64,000 nt of DNA from Clitoria ternatea (Eukaryota > Streptophyta > Magnoliopsida > Fabales > Fabaceae), in contig CM075672.1 of NCBI GenBank assembly GCA_037962975.1, forward strand, positions 127,272,001 to 127,336,000. Direction: 5' to 3'. The first letter of the stretch is position 1, and every line of letters starts with the position of its first letter. The position numbers and the translations under genes are program-made. The notes below the pieces were generated by a model that was not told the DNA's origin, did no database searches, and saw only the letters and a program-made list of their open reading frames with translations. Below are positions 35,121 to 46,294 of the stretch, piece by piece.

Positions 35121-35125
35121 GAAAA

Positions 35126-35659
35126 TAATTTGAAATCATAAATATCCCACTTTTCTTCACACTTGCATATTTGAACCCGCGATTAAGGACAATGACCATC
35201 ACGTACTCATAACTCATTTTCATTTCCATTCTTAAGGTATTATCAAACCCAACATCACAATTTCCAAATCATCAGAATCACCAGGGGTAAATCCTTTCCT
35301 GGACCCTACCAGAACTTAACTCAGTTTTTATTTCACATTTCATTCTCATAAATTTTATTCAGCAATTCAATCTCATATAATTCACAATCAATTCTCAATC
35401 ATAAGGTTAGCATCATATATGCCTATTCATAAAATGAAGCTCACCAGAATTTCACAGCAATCATCAGGTAATTCTACAACATATTCTACTATCACTACCA
35501 GTTCATTTTCATCAATCAATCATATTCATTCACAACAAAACAATACTACACATGTTCAATAACACATCAATTCTATCAACATAGCACAACTATACCATTG
35601 TCAATCAAGCAATTATATAATCCACAACAATGAACTCGTCACACCATAACTTGTCATTC
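35126..35659. other. AT-rich remnant between the copia element and the solo LTR
   Basis: Non-coding. It carries the right copy of the copia target duplication at its left edge and the left copy of AAGAT (35660-35664) at its right. It probably belongs to the same minus-strand Tekay-like LTR as 45262-46294 and 58925-61459, once the insertions are removed. Confidence 0.4.
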
Positions 35660-35999
35660 AAGATTGTTACACCCCGGTTCCATAACCTAAATCCAATATA
35701 ATTAACAGAATTAATAAAAATGTAAGTAAATTTTTCATGTTTGAAAAGAGGTTCATCACCCAATAATTACATCAAGATCTGAATCATAGAAAATGAAGAG
35801 TGGGAGTTTAAGATTTTTAATAATCTAGATCGATAAAGCAAAGCCCCATTATGCATACCAAAATAATTTTGAGTTTACAGTAGAAAGAATATGTATGCAG
35901 GGAAATACGTTAGTCCCATATATACAGATATGAGAACGCGCCCAAAATCGGGAAGGAAATTAAGAAAATGAAAGAAAATCACAAAGCTGTCACTAGACC

Positions 36000-36370
36000 A
36001 ACCAACGTAGGTACGCTGGTTCTTGGTGTACCCATGCCTAGTGACTCAGCCAAAACTGAAAGCCAGCATACCGGCGTTGAAGCCCAGCGTGCTAGCGTGC
36101 AGACCACCAGCGTGCTTACGCTGAATCCCAGCATAAGTACGCTGAGCCACTATCCTGACACCACCCAGTCACCCATAAAGGTAGCGTGCCCATGTTGATA
36201 GTGAGCATGCTTACGCTGAAGTGCATGCCATCAGACCGAGTCCAGAACCTTAACATGCTAACGCCTAGGACTGGCATGACCATACCCAGAGCTGCACCAT
36301 GAAATAGTAAGCCAGCGTGCCTACGTCCATAACCAGCATAGGTACGCCCAGCTACTGGACCTCAGACCCT
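36000..36370. repeat. CAGCGT / ACGCTG word cluster in the Tekay-like solo LTR
   Basis: About 12 copies of gtacgctg, cagcgtgc or agcatagg variants. One pair is a perfect hairpin CAGCGT-GCTT-ACGCTG at 36108-36123. The reading frame at 35968-36198 simply runs through these words. Confidence 0.7.
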
Positions 36371-38405
36371 GTTCTACAGCTTTTTGATCCTATGATTTCG
36401 CCCACTTTGGGTCATCGCTTCACCAAGCAATTCAACTCCAATTTCCATGAAATTTTATACACAACACATATACCCTAATATCAATCATATGGCAAAATTT
36501 CTCGCCTAAATTCGATCCCAAACAAAATCTAAGCTATAGGGTTGTTTTACACGTATTTAGGGCATTTCACATAACATATAAAAAATGCAATTGGGTAGGT
36601 TTTAGTCCGAACTCTCGAAAGACCTACATTCATATATACGTAAGTGACTTATTCCAACAAGTCCCATCCATTAATTCCATTCCTAGATCAAGATATACAC
36701 TTGTGGTAATTCATGCACATTCGAGCTAAACCAAACATACTAGTTTATAGACTGGGCCTAGATAGTCACAACCACACATGCACACAAGTCATATATATCC
36801 AATATAAGCCATAAGTGACCCTTACTCAAAGTCCTAGCTAGTCCATAGGAATACGACCTATCCACTTCTTAATATTCATGCACAATAGCATTTCAAACAA
36901 CATAATTACTCACACAGTGCCTCATAAGAGGTTGTAATTCATGAATAACATCATTCATCCATCATATTGGCTTTAATTAAGTATTATAATTGTCAATGCA
37001 TATTATTAAGGTCATAATAAAAAATTAGCCATACAATACAAGGTCTAATTTTCATAAATGACCCACAAAATGAATATCCACCATTCAAATACATAAAGAG
37101 CATATATCAACAACATATGCTATACAAAACCAAGAGTTGCCGGCCAAGGCATTTCCTATACAACTAATTTACCTTTGACATCAAAATATACACCTCCAAA
37201 ATAGATGTATTCTCATCCCATGAATATCCTGAATATCTTGCATCACAAGGCTAAAAATACACAACATAGGAGAGTGAGTTATACATTCTAAAGGACGAAT
37301 ATGAATACATTTGTGATTATGTGCATATGCATTCAATGACATGTATACTTTGTATCAACATATCAGTCATCATCATAATTACATCATCTCATCAACATAC
37401 ACATATCTTAATCATCTTTGTGATTCATAGCAAAGTATATAAGCATACACACATTCATGCCCCTCGTCATGTTAGGCTATCACACATATCATCATCATAC
37501 ACAAAGTTATTTATTTGTATTCATATTTTATATGTCGTCTTTAGGTATTCTTTCACCCAAGCACAACCCTCATCATATCTCATCACCTTTTCCATATCTC
37601 CTTGCTATATGCAAATGCTCTTAGGCTAACACACATGCACAACGGAGTTAACAACAATCACGGATCTAACTATGGGAATATAAAGTCATGCCCTTACTGC
37701 AGTAGTAAAATATGTATACTTATCATAAATTTGTATGCATATCACCATATTTTACTGGTACCAAACCGCATCGCCTATCTTGCAACACCGGTTATTTTTA
37801 CCATGATCGTGATATACACCATAAACAACATAAAGGTATTGCAGGCCAACCATGATTCATACCATGGTAGCTGTGATCCAAAGGACCACCAGGGACATCT
37901 GCTCCTCAAAGGGCCACCCCCACAAGGTCAACCACATGCAGCTCCCCGTAGCTAAGCATAGGTAGCTTCATGACTTATGCACCGAGTCACTAGGGAAACA
38001 ACAATAACGCTCGTGCACATAACCGCACTCCCACTAGGCCAACCGGAGGAACCCCTAACATTCTACCAGCAGCTATGCAATATGTCATGGATGCAATGCA
38101 AATCATATGCATTCTCACAACTATGCATCCTATCATGCCACTTAACAATCATCACCATCACCAATATCACCACATAATTCTTAGTGGATTTTATTATCAC
38201 TGGTTATCGTTATTATTTCGAGTTTTAAACGTGGCATTCATAACAATTTTCCATCAACACAATCTCATCTCAAACATACAAGTCAATGCTTGTGTCAATT
38301 ACAATGGCATCATAATCATCAACAATATTCACCAATCTTTCATCCGTATTCAAGGTATGCTCAACATCTATGTTCAATCTCATTCATCATCAATAATAAT
38401 CATTC

Positions 38406-38671
38406 TGTTTACACATAGAGCATCAGCACAGAAACCCTAAAGAATTTCTCTAGGGATTAGGTTTATTAATTCTCTATGATATGTCACTTGAGTTACAATG
38501 TGAGTCTCTAGGCTGTATTTATACACTTATAAAATAAAGGAAAGAGGGAAATCTAGGTCTAGGCCCAATAAGGGAGATAACCACTTCTGGTGGGATAATG
38601 GTTCATCATTATCTGCTAAATTAAAGGGATGAGAGGGTATCGTGGGATCCCCTCTGACCAAGGAGGGAACA
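38406..38671 (-). repeat. 3' LTR of the 5.4-kb element
   Basis: 266 bp, the same length as its partner at 43502-43767. Minus-strand TATA-like GTATAAATAC at 38515-38524. Confidence 0.9.
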
Positions 38672-38920
38672 AGAGCCCCCTAGTCACGAGCTCTGGGTGT
38701 AGAGCCGAGCGAAGTGGCTAAGTGCCAAGGTAAGACACCTTCATGTTGGGTGCTGATCAAAGATTCGTCTTGAGGATGTATGAGCCCATGTCGAGTGATT
38801 AGGCCCGAGTGGATCGGGTAACCAATTCTGAGTAGCTGTATACCAAACGATATCTGGTTTTAAACTTTTGTTGTTTCTTCGTGAGATGAGCTAAGTCGTA
38901 CTTATCTCATTTGTTGTCGT

Positions 38921-39095
38921 GGTAGGCCTTGTAAGAAACCTCTCGGGGGGAAACCCAGTGGGAAAAACCCCTCGAGCAGGGAAAAAGAGTTTCCCCTATT
39001 ACATTCAATGCTAATATATTTTACTATTTTGGCAGGCCTCATTAAAACCTCTCGGGGAAAAACCCAGTGGGAAAAAAACCCTTCGAGTAGGAAAA
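38921..39095. repeat. Two copies of an aacctctcggggaaaccc unit
   Basis: Copies at about 38921-38985 and 39031-39095 share cctctcgggg, aacccagtgggaaaa and cttcgag words. I have seen similar phrases in dispersed repeats of other plants; the function is unknown. Confidence 0.65.
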
Positions 39096-39469
39096 AAAAT
39101 GCCTTTATTACATTCGATTATAATATATAATTAAATGATATGCTTTTCTGAGTCGGTATGCTCATTTACTGATGATGTCTCTCAATCGGTGTTTCCCATT
39201 TAACTATTAGCTTTAGATCTCTCTTTTGAAAATGTCGAGGTCCAAGTGGTGGTCCAAGTAGGTGATTGACTCTGAATGAGTCATTGACTCTGGGATGATC
39301 AATTGACTCTGAATGAGTGATTGACTCCGAATGAGCAATTCCGAGTAAGGTAGGGCTTGGACCTGTCACATGGGGAGTTCCATTGATCGAGGCCCCCTCA
39401 TGCTAAAAAGTGTACGCGTGTTACTTGAGTCTTCTGTTTTGTAATATAGGTTTTTGAAATGGCCGATAA

Positions 39470-40390
39470 CTTAGGCTCAGGCTTATCTTCAAAGTTGCCA
39501 AGAGCTAGTGCTCGGGCTTATCTTCAAAATTGCCAAGAGTTCGTGTTTGGGCTTGTCTTCAAGATTATCGAGAGCTCATGCTAGGGCTTTGCTTCAAGAT
39601 TGCCGAGAGCTCATGCTTGAGCTTGTCTTCAAGATTGCCGAGAGCTTGTGCTTGGGCTTATCTTCAAGACTACCGAGAGCTTGTGCTCGGGCTTATCTTC
39701 AAGATTGTCAAGAGCTCGTGCTCAGGCTTTGCTTTAAGATTGCCGAGAGCTCGTGCTTGGGCTTTGCTTCAAGATTGCCAAGAGCTCGAGCTCGTGCTCG
39801 GGCTTGTCTTTAAGATTTCCAAGAGCTTGTACTCGAGCTTGTCTTTAAGATTGTCGAGAGCTTGTGCTCGGGTTTGTCTTCAAAATTACCGAGAGCTTGT
39901 GGTCAGATTTGTCTTCGAGACTGCCGAGAACTCATGCTCGGGCTTTGCTTCAAGATTGCCGGGAGCTCGTGCTCGGGCTTGTCTTTAAGATTGCCAAGAG
40001 CTTTTGCTCGGGTTTGTCTTCAAGATTGCCGAGAGCTTATGCTCGGGCTTGTCTTCAAGATTGCTGAGAGCTTGTGCTCGGGTTTGTCTTCAAAATTACT
40101 GAGAACTTATGCTCAAATTTGTCTTCGAGATTGCTGAGAGCTCGTGCTTGGGCTTTGCTTCAAGATTGCCGAGAGCTCATGCTCGGGCTTGTCTTTAAGA
40201 TTGCCGAGAGCTTGTGGTCGGGTTTGTCTTCAAGATTGTCGAGAGCTTGTGCTCAGGCTTGTCTTCAAGATTGCCGAGAGCTCGTGCTCGGGCTTGTCTT
40301 AAAGATTTCCGAGAGCTTGTGCTCGGGTTTGTATTCAAAATTACTGAAAGCTAGTGCTCGGGTTTGTCTTCAAGATTGTCTTCAACTCTG
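39470..40390. repeat. 35-bp minisatellite, about 26 copies
   Basis: The unit is approximately cgagagcttgtgctcgggct followed by tgtcttcaagattgc. Each unit contains CCGAG...CTCGG, which can pair as a short hairpin. Because 35 is not a multiple of three and the unit lacks plus-strand stops, all three plus frames are open over hundreds of bases; these frames are artefacts. Confidence 0.9.
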
Positions 40391-40529
40391 AGTGATCCTT
40401 TCAGGTGGAAGATTTCCAAGTGAGGACTGGGCTTCAACTCTGAATGATCCTTTTGGGTGGAAGATTTCCGAGTGAGATTTCATGATGTATTTTGTTTGTT
40501 CATGCATTTGAATAGTTGACTTGAATTTG

Positions 40530-40870
40530 AGATTTCGATCTGCTAAGGGTTAAACTCATGTTCGGGTTTAACTTGAACGGATTCAAGTCTTCGAAACGTG
40601 TCTGCCGAGGGATTAGATCCGTGCTTAAGCTTTACTTGAACGGATTCAAGCCTTCAAAATGTATTCTGAGGGATCGATTCTGTGCTCGGGCTTTAATTGA
40701 ACGGATTTAAGCCTTCAAAACGTGTGCCGAGGGATCGATTCCACGCTCGGGCTTTACTTAAACGGATTCAAGCCTTCAAAATATGTGCCGAGTGATTAGA
40801 TCCGCGCTCGGGCTTAACATGAACGGATTCAAGCGTTCAATGAGTACCGAGGGATTAGATCCGCGCTCGG
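40530..40870. repeat. About 61-bp tandem repeat, five to six copies
   Basis: Units of the form tgccgagggattagatccgc, then gctcgggctttacttgaacg, then gattcaagccttcaaaacgt. Each has CCGAG and CTCGG half-words about 12 bases apart. Two copies contain ATCGATTC instead of TTAGATCC. Confidence 0.85.
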
Positions 40871-41075
40871 GCTTTTTGTATATTACTAAGGGTTGCTTGG
40901 GCTTTTTGTATATTGTCAAGGGTTGCTCAAGCTTTTTGTATGTTACTAAGGGTTGCTCGGGCTTTTTGTATGTTGCTGAGGGTTGCTCGGTCTTTTTGTA
41001 TATTACCGAGGGTTGCTCGGGCTTTTTGTATGTTGCCGAGGGTTGCTCGGGATTTTTGTATATTGCCAAGGGGAT
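40871..41075. repeat. 30-bp tandem repeat, about seven copies
   Basis: Unit ggttgctcgggctttttgta plus tgttgccgag. Adjacent units create CCGAG-GGTTG-CTCGG hairpins. The GCTCGGGCTT core is shared with the 35-bp and 61-bp arrays. Confidence 0.88.
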
Positions 41076-43306
41076 TGATTCTCACGCCTCAGACTTTAAG
41101 TGTACTCTGTTTCTTGATTGAATAGTGTTTTCCATGTAATCTTGGAAGTCCAGAGCATATGTCTTAGGTGAAAACAATGTGTCTATTAAGTGGTTTGTAG
41201 CTCTATCTCGATTCATGATAAGGAAGCTATTACACTGGGCAATATTTTTAGTGATAATTCTTCAAACATTCTTCAAGTATTCTTCAAACTTTTAATCTTG
41301 ATGATGAGTATAAGAGCCTAGTAGAAGAGGGACATCGAGAAGTGTGTTGTGTTGGTTCTTTAGTATTTTCAATGTCTACGATGGAGTCGTCGGCTCCTAG
41401 AAGTCTATCTTTTGCTTGCATATGAAATATCCAAATGTATCAGGGAGGTATAAAGCATCTTCCCGTTTGTTACAGAGCATAAGTTTCTGGGCATTTCTAG
41501 TGACTCTGAGCAGACTTAAGAAAAAAGCAAATGATTCGTTTCAATTAAAGTAAGCAAGGATAGTGAGAAGTTTAAAACTTATCTTCATGAGTATGGGCCC
41601 CAGTAAAAGTGGGGCAATGAGAATTCAACAATGAGGGATCCTTTATGAATTGTCAATTCCATGCGGTGAGTTTATGTTCCTTTCTCCTAAATTGCCTGCC
41701 AATGTTTTGGTTTGAAACATCATCGACGAGTTTTGAAGTGAATATATCAGCGGTAAAACCTTCACTCTATATACGACTGTAGCAAACTACTTCGTAACCG
41801 ATAACAATATGACTGTAGTGAAACCTTCACTCCAAAGTTAATACTAAGAAATAAAACATTGATGAATAAAACATTTATAAATAAGACAATGATAAATGAA
41901 GGAGCTATGCTTATATTTTCTGAATTCTCCCACGGGGAGACCAATTGCTCTGTTAGTTTGACTACTTTGTAGTCTGGTGTAGTTTCCAATATGGTTGATA
42001 CTCCCTGTAAGTCTGGTGGCCTTGAGGAGGAGGCAATTGAATCCGGAGTACCCAAAGTCTTGTTTTCAGTTATAAGATCCGAGTCTCGGTTTCAGCCGTG
42101 AGATCCCCTGACAAGTTTGATTGTGTAGCACTTTACTTTCGAGGACTGGTACCGGAGCACACATTAGGCATTTAACTCCCCGTCCCGTATCATGTTACAC
42201 ACCTCAAATTGTTAAACCGGTGTTCCTACTCAAGCAGAGGAAAATGAAATTGTTAAGGCAATTATGGGTTTGAAGAATGCAGAAATTTATAAAGGTTACA
42301 CAATGGATTATTGTCATAGTTCACCGGGAGCTTTGTTTTAATGGATCCACCGGCCACGGTTGTGAGAGGCTTATCAGCTGGTTTTCTTATTTGTCACTGT
42401 TGCTAAGCTTTTCACTCATTTTCTTCTTTTGTCCCGTCAGGGTAGTGATGGTGCATTGAAGGCTTCTAGAAACTTCGAGTCTGGAATGATGATTGAGAAT
42501 AACAGATACCAAACGGTGGGGGTGTCATTTCAGGGTATCTACAAAAGCCACAAAAAGAAAAAGCCACAGATAGAGGGTTTGTTGACGTAGAAAGAAAAAG
42601 CCATAAAAAGTAATTGAGGTTTGTTGGCAGTGCTTGAAATAAATAGTTAAGTCTTTTGGATTGAGGAAGTAAAACTGCAGTGTAAAGAAATGTAATTTAA
42701 ACTTATCTTGTAAAGAAATGTAATTTGAACTTTTACTTTCCAAGGTGTGCCCTGCGTATACGTTCAATTTCTATCTTCCTCTGTGCCTTACGTGAAGAAA
42801 TCCTATTTTCTCCCTTTATCCCCTTCATTTGTAGCCATGTGTAAATAATATATAATGAGCTCCCTCATGTCTCGTGCCCATATATGTCGAGTGCCAAGAT
42901 CTGGTTCCTGTGGAGGTCTGAATTCCAGTCGGCCTAAATATGCCCAGGCCACGCTACGAGGAGTAAAGCCGATCCATCAGCTTAATCATTTTGAATTTTC
43001 CATCCCACTTTTTTTGTGCTCAGCACCAATCAGATGGCAAAACAAACGGCCAATTGATTAGCATACAACTTGGAAGTTGAATTCCGCATAACCTGTCAAG
43101 AATATTTTGAAAATTAGTTTTTCTGAAAATCGTAAAGATCGATCACATGGGTTAGCCATCACTAAAAACAATTATCATCAATTGTCGCACAGTTACGAAT
43201 CAGATTATTCCGGGGAAGTTTTTGGTTCAAGAAGGTTTAAAAAATTAGTGATAATTAAAAACACATAGATACTTATCTGGGGAGAGTTTGAGACATAGAA
43301 TTTAAG

Positions 43307-43426
43307 TCACGATTCTCCAAGTGTTCCCAATGCCAGTTTCACTGGTGAGGTTGATGATGTAACGGATGATGACGAGAACACTATGGGCGGAGATCCCATT
43401 GCCCCTGTAGATCCGACTAGCCCCAT
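43307..43426 (-). CDS. Possible 39-residue ORF after the primer binding site
   Basis: The minus strand has an ATG at 43426 and a TGA at 43307-43309, with a Ser/Thr/Gly-rich product (MGLVGSTGAMGSPPI...). It starts about 55 bases after the primer binding site, where gag would begin in an autonomous element, so it may be a gag stub or chance. I do not recognise it. Confidence 0.2.
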   Translation of the reverse strand: MGLVGSTGAMGSPPIVFSSSSVTSSTSPVKLALGTLGES

Positions 43427-43480
43427 AGTTTTTTTAGGATTAGGGTTTTGAAGGTTAAGGTGTAGGATCTGTTTTACCAA

Positions 43481-43498
43481 GCCCCACAGTGGGCGCCA
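43481..43498 (-). other. Primer binding site of the 5.4-kb element
   Basis: The minus strand reads TGGCGCCCACTGTGGGGC, three bases after the LTR end at 43502. It is a TGGCGCCCAC-type site seen in other plant gypsy elements; I cannot name the tRNA with certainty. Confidence 0.7.
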
Positions 43499-43501
43499 AA
43501 A

Positions 43502-43767
43502 TGTTCACACATAGAGCATCAGTACAGAAACCCTAAAGAATTTCTCTAAGGATTAGGTTTATTAATTCTCTATGATATGTCACTTGAGTTACAATGTGAG
43601 CCTCTAGGCTGTATTTATACACTTGTAAAATAAAGGAAAGAGAGGAATCTAGGCCTAGGCCCAATAAGGGAGATAACTGTTTCTAGTAGGATACTGGTTA
43701 ATCATTATCTGCTAAATTAAAAGGATGAGGGGGTACCGTGGGACCCCCTCTGACCAGGGAGGGAACA
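43502..43767 (-). repeat. 5' LTR of the 5.4-kb element
   Basis: On the minus strand: starts TGTTCCCTCCC, ends GTGTGAACA. TATA box GTATAAATAC at 43611-43620, about 150 bases into the LTR, in element orientation. Confidence 0.9.
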
Positions 43768-45261
43768 CATTCCTTATTTATGGTGAATACAAGCACATCC
43801 TCAACATATCATGGCATAATATTTGCCAAACAATAACATCACCATATAGCATACCGTAAATATTCCAAATGCACAACACACATTGCCAAGCACAATTAAC
43901 ATCATCAAGTTCAACATCTCAATTTATCATCACAATATATGCAAGGCAAACATGTATATTGTAACATATGACAATCAACCAATACTCAATTCATGCATTT
44001 AGAATATAAAACTTATCTCCTATCTCAAGAGAAGTAGTCCGAGCGATTTGATGTTCCTGCCTCGTCGTTCGGAATGGATCCTACACCACATGGTATGGCA
44101 AAATATTATTTCCTAAAAATCACCAAGACTCACACATTCTAAATCTCATACTTGGTGTTCATATTCTCATTATCAAACCATTTTCCATATCATTAATTTC
44201 ACCATAACCACCATGGGTTTGGTGCTCATATGTATTATTATGCATCTAAAGCCATACCCAACAATGGGTTTACATACCAATGGCCATCAATCACCATTAA
44301 TGGCCACCCACCATTATTAATATCATCTCTCTTCATCATTAAATATTCTCCCAACACATTTACTAACACCCACACTTTCAATATCATACATTTCCTCTCA
44401 AAATACATTCTCCAACCAACATTTATTATTTTCCCCAATTTCTAGAGTTAGGGTTTCACCGAAAACCCAACAACCATCATAAATAATCATCATTTTCCAT
44501 CATCTCCACCATTAATTTTGTGTACCCCATTAAATGCATATAAAAGCTTGTATTTAATATACCCTACCTTAGGGTTTGCATATTAATGGCTTCAATCAGT
44601 ACCCCATATGCATTAAACACTCACCCAACAACTAAAACCCAAAACCTAGGGCACAAGCTCAAAGAAAATGGAAAGGAACTTACCTCCACCAACAAACAAC
44701 AATGAGCTTTCAAGAGAGGGAGAGGGTGACAAAATTTTCAAGGGAAGAGGAGAAGAGAGTCTTCAATCATAAGCTTCTCCTATGCTCCAAGTGGAAAATG
44801 AAAATGGGGGAAGGAATAAGGCACACCACCAATTTGCTTAGGTCTTTTTTAGAGAAAGGAGATGAAGAGTGAATGAGGAAAATAGAAGAAGTGAGCAATT
44901 GCCTTTGGGAGAGTAGAAGCAACGTGAAATACAAGAGAAGAAAGGGAATTTTTGTTCTAATTTCCAATCCTTCATTAAAATTCTACCATCTTATTACATA
45001 CAGGATCTCCGTTCAAGCTCAATACTTTATCCAAAATTATTCCGAATCTACATTTGGATTCAAAATAATATTCTTATCAGCCCTGACCAACAGTACCTCA
45101 ATCGGAGATACTTGGTCCGACACCCATATTTTAATCGGGTATAATTTCGGCTTTTAAAGCCATAATAAATTATGAATAATCCTCATAAATCTCAATGTAA
45201 TTATTTAATATGTATTCCTCTCATTTAATCATTTATATAAAATTTGGGATGTTACAAAGAT

Positions 45262-46294
45262 CATCACATCGTTAAATCTTTTAGTTAACTTATACATGAA
45301 TTTCAATCTCACCTATTAACACTCTTTACACCCAAAATCTTTAGTGTAAAACCTTAACTACTTTAAATAGCTTAGTCTCTAATAGATTCATTAAACTCAT
45401 TTTCCCATATCAGTTTATTTACTAAAAGTCCTACGATCAAGAAGTAACCATTTTAAGCGCCTAGTTATCACAAAATTTTCACTAATATTCATTAAATTCT
45501 AAAAATCCAACATTAGACCATTTTTTGTTTCTTTATCAAAAACTTAAGTTTTTGTTCCACCTTAGTATTAAAATTCCTTTATCAAGACCGAGTCTCTTTT
45601 TAACTTATATCAAAAATTCCTTAAATTCTTAAGTCATTAAATATTTGAAAACATTGTGCTTAAAATTCTATAATTCATTTAGGACCTTCTAAAAATTCAA
45701 CACATTACTATTTTTGCAAATCCTTTCAATGAGTTTAATTTAACTTAGTTAATTCACAACTAAATTGTAAAACTTCATTTAGGTCCAATTTCTATAAGGA
45801 AATTGTTCACTTAAAAGGTTCAGCATCAAATTTAACACTTCAAAATTTTAGTTTTCAACATCTGAAAAGTTTAACCTTTGTTACTTCTAAAACAATTTTA
45901 TTTTTAGTCACCACTTAAAAATCCTATTTTTAACACCACTAGATTTTAGACTTTTAACACCTATTATTTTCAGCTTTAACACCTACTGATCTCAACTTTT
46001 AACACTTGTTACTTTTAGCTTTTAACACCTATTGTTCTCAGCTTTTAACACCTATTACTTTCAGCTTTTAACACCTTCTATTTTCTGTTTTACACCATCA
46101 GATTCATCTTTTAACACCTTAATTTTAGCTTTATAACACCGGTTTCTTTTTCCTTATTCCTTAGATTTTTACCTCAACAACTACCATGCACACACATAGG
46201 GCCTCTCAACTACACTCAAACACATACACAAGAATTTCCTTTAAGCATCAAACACTTTAAAACCATTTTAATCATCATCAAGAATTAAGAAAAC
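45262..46294. other. AT-rich remnant with a 23-bp degenerate tandem repeat
   Basis: Non-coding segment between the solo LTR and the LARD. At about 45925-46145 roughly nine units of cttttaacacctattactttcag-like sequence occur (unit near 23 bp; shown forms vary). Ends with CATCT, the LARD target site. Probably part of an older minus-strand LTR. Confidence 0.5.

Larger units (their letters stand above)
38406..43767 (-). mobile_element. 5.36-kb non-autonomous LTR retrotransposon
   Basis: Two 266-bp LTRs (43502-43767 as 5', 38406-38671 as 3') with TG...CA ends and target duplication CATTC (38401-38405 and 43768-43772). The primer binding site is at 43481-43498 and a G-rich tract (CTAGGGGGCT on the minus strand) precedes the 3' LTR. 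The 4.83-kb interior has no gag or pol; it holds three tandem arrays built around GCTCGGGCTT. The LTRs differ at about 20 of 266 positions, mostly transitions, so the insertion is fairly old. I do not recognise an autonomous partner. Confidence 0.9.
35665..45256 (-). mobile_element. Tekay-like solo LTR, split by a 5.4-kb element
   Basis: TGTTACACCCCGG on the left and GGGATGTTACA on the right, with target duplication AAGAT at 35660-35664 and 45257-45261. Net length is about 4.2 kb. Read on the minus strand it aligns by eye with the LARD LTR at 46300 (for example the wording before the leader, and ctgcatcacaaggctaaaaa against 50615-50635, and ttgccggccaaggcattt against 50690-50710), so it is a diverged relative. 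There is no interior sequence, so it is a solo LTR. A splice-donor-like GTAAGT on the minus strand lies at 44683-44678. Confidence 0.85.

Noticed and set aside
35968..36198. 76-codon plus-strand frame
   Set aside because: It only runs through CAGCGT/GTACGCTG repeat words inside a minus-strand solo LTR.
37321..38440. Plus-strand frames of 66-121 codons rich in His and Ile
   Set aside because: These are antisense to a minus-strand LTR and come from atcatcatc-rich sequence; no gene signal.
39470..40390. CRISPR-like array of 35-bp repeats
   Set aside because: There are no unique spacers; units are directly adjacent, and the setting is a plant retroelement.
39508..40391. Overlapping long reading frames of 90-150 codons in several plus frames
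   Set aside because: The 35-bp repeat has no plus-strand stop and its length is not a multiple of three, so all frames are open; the protein is just the repeat in rotation.
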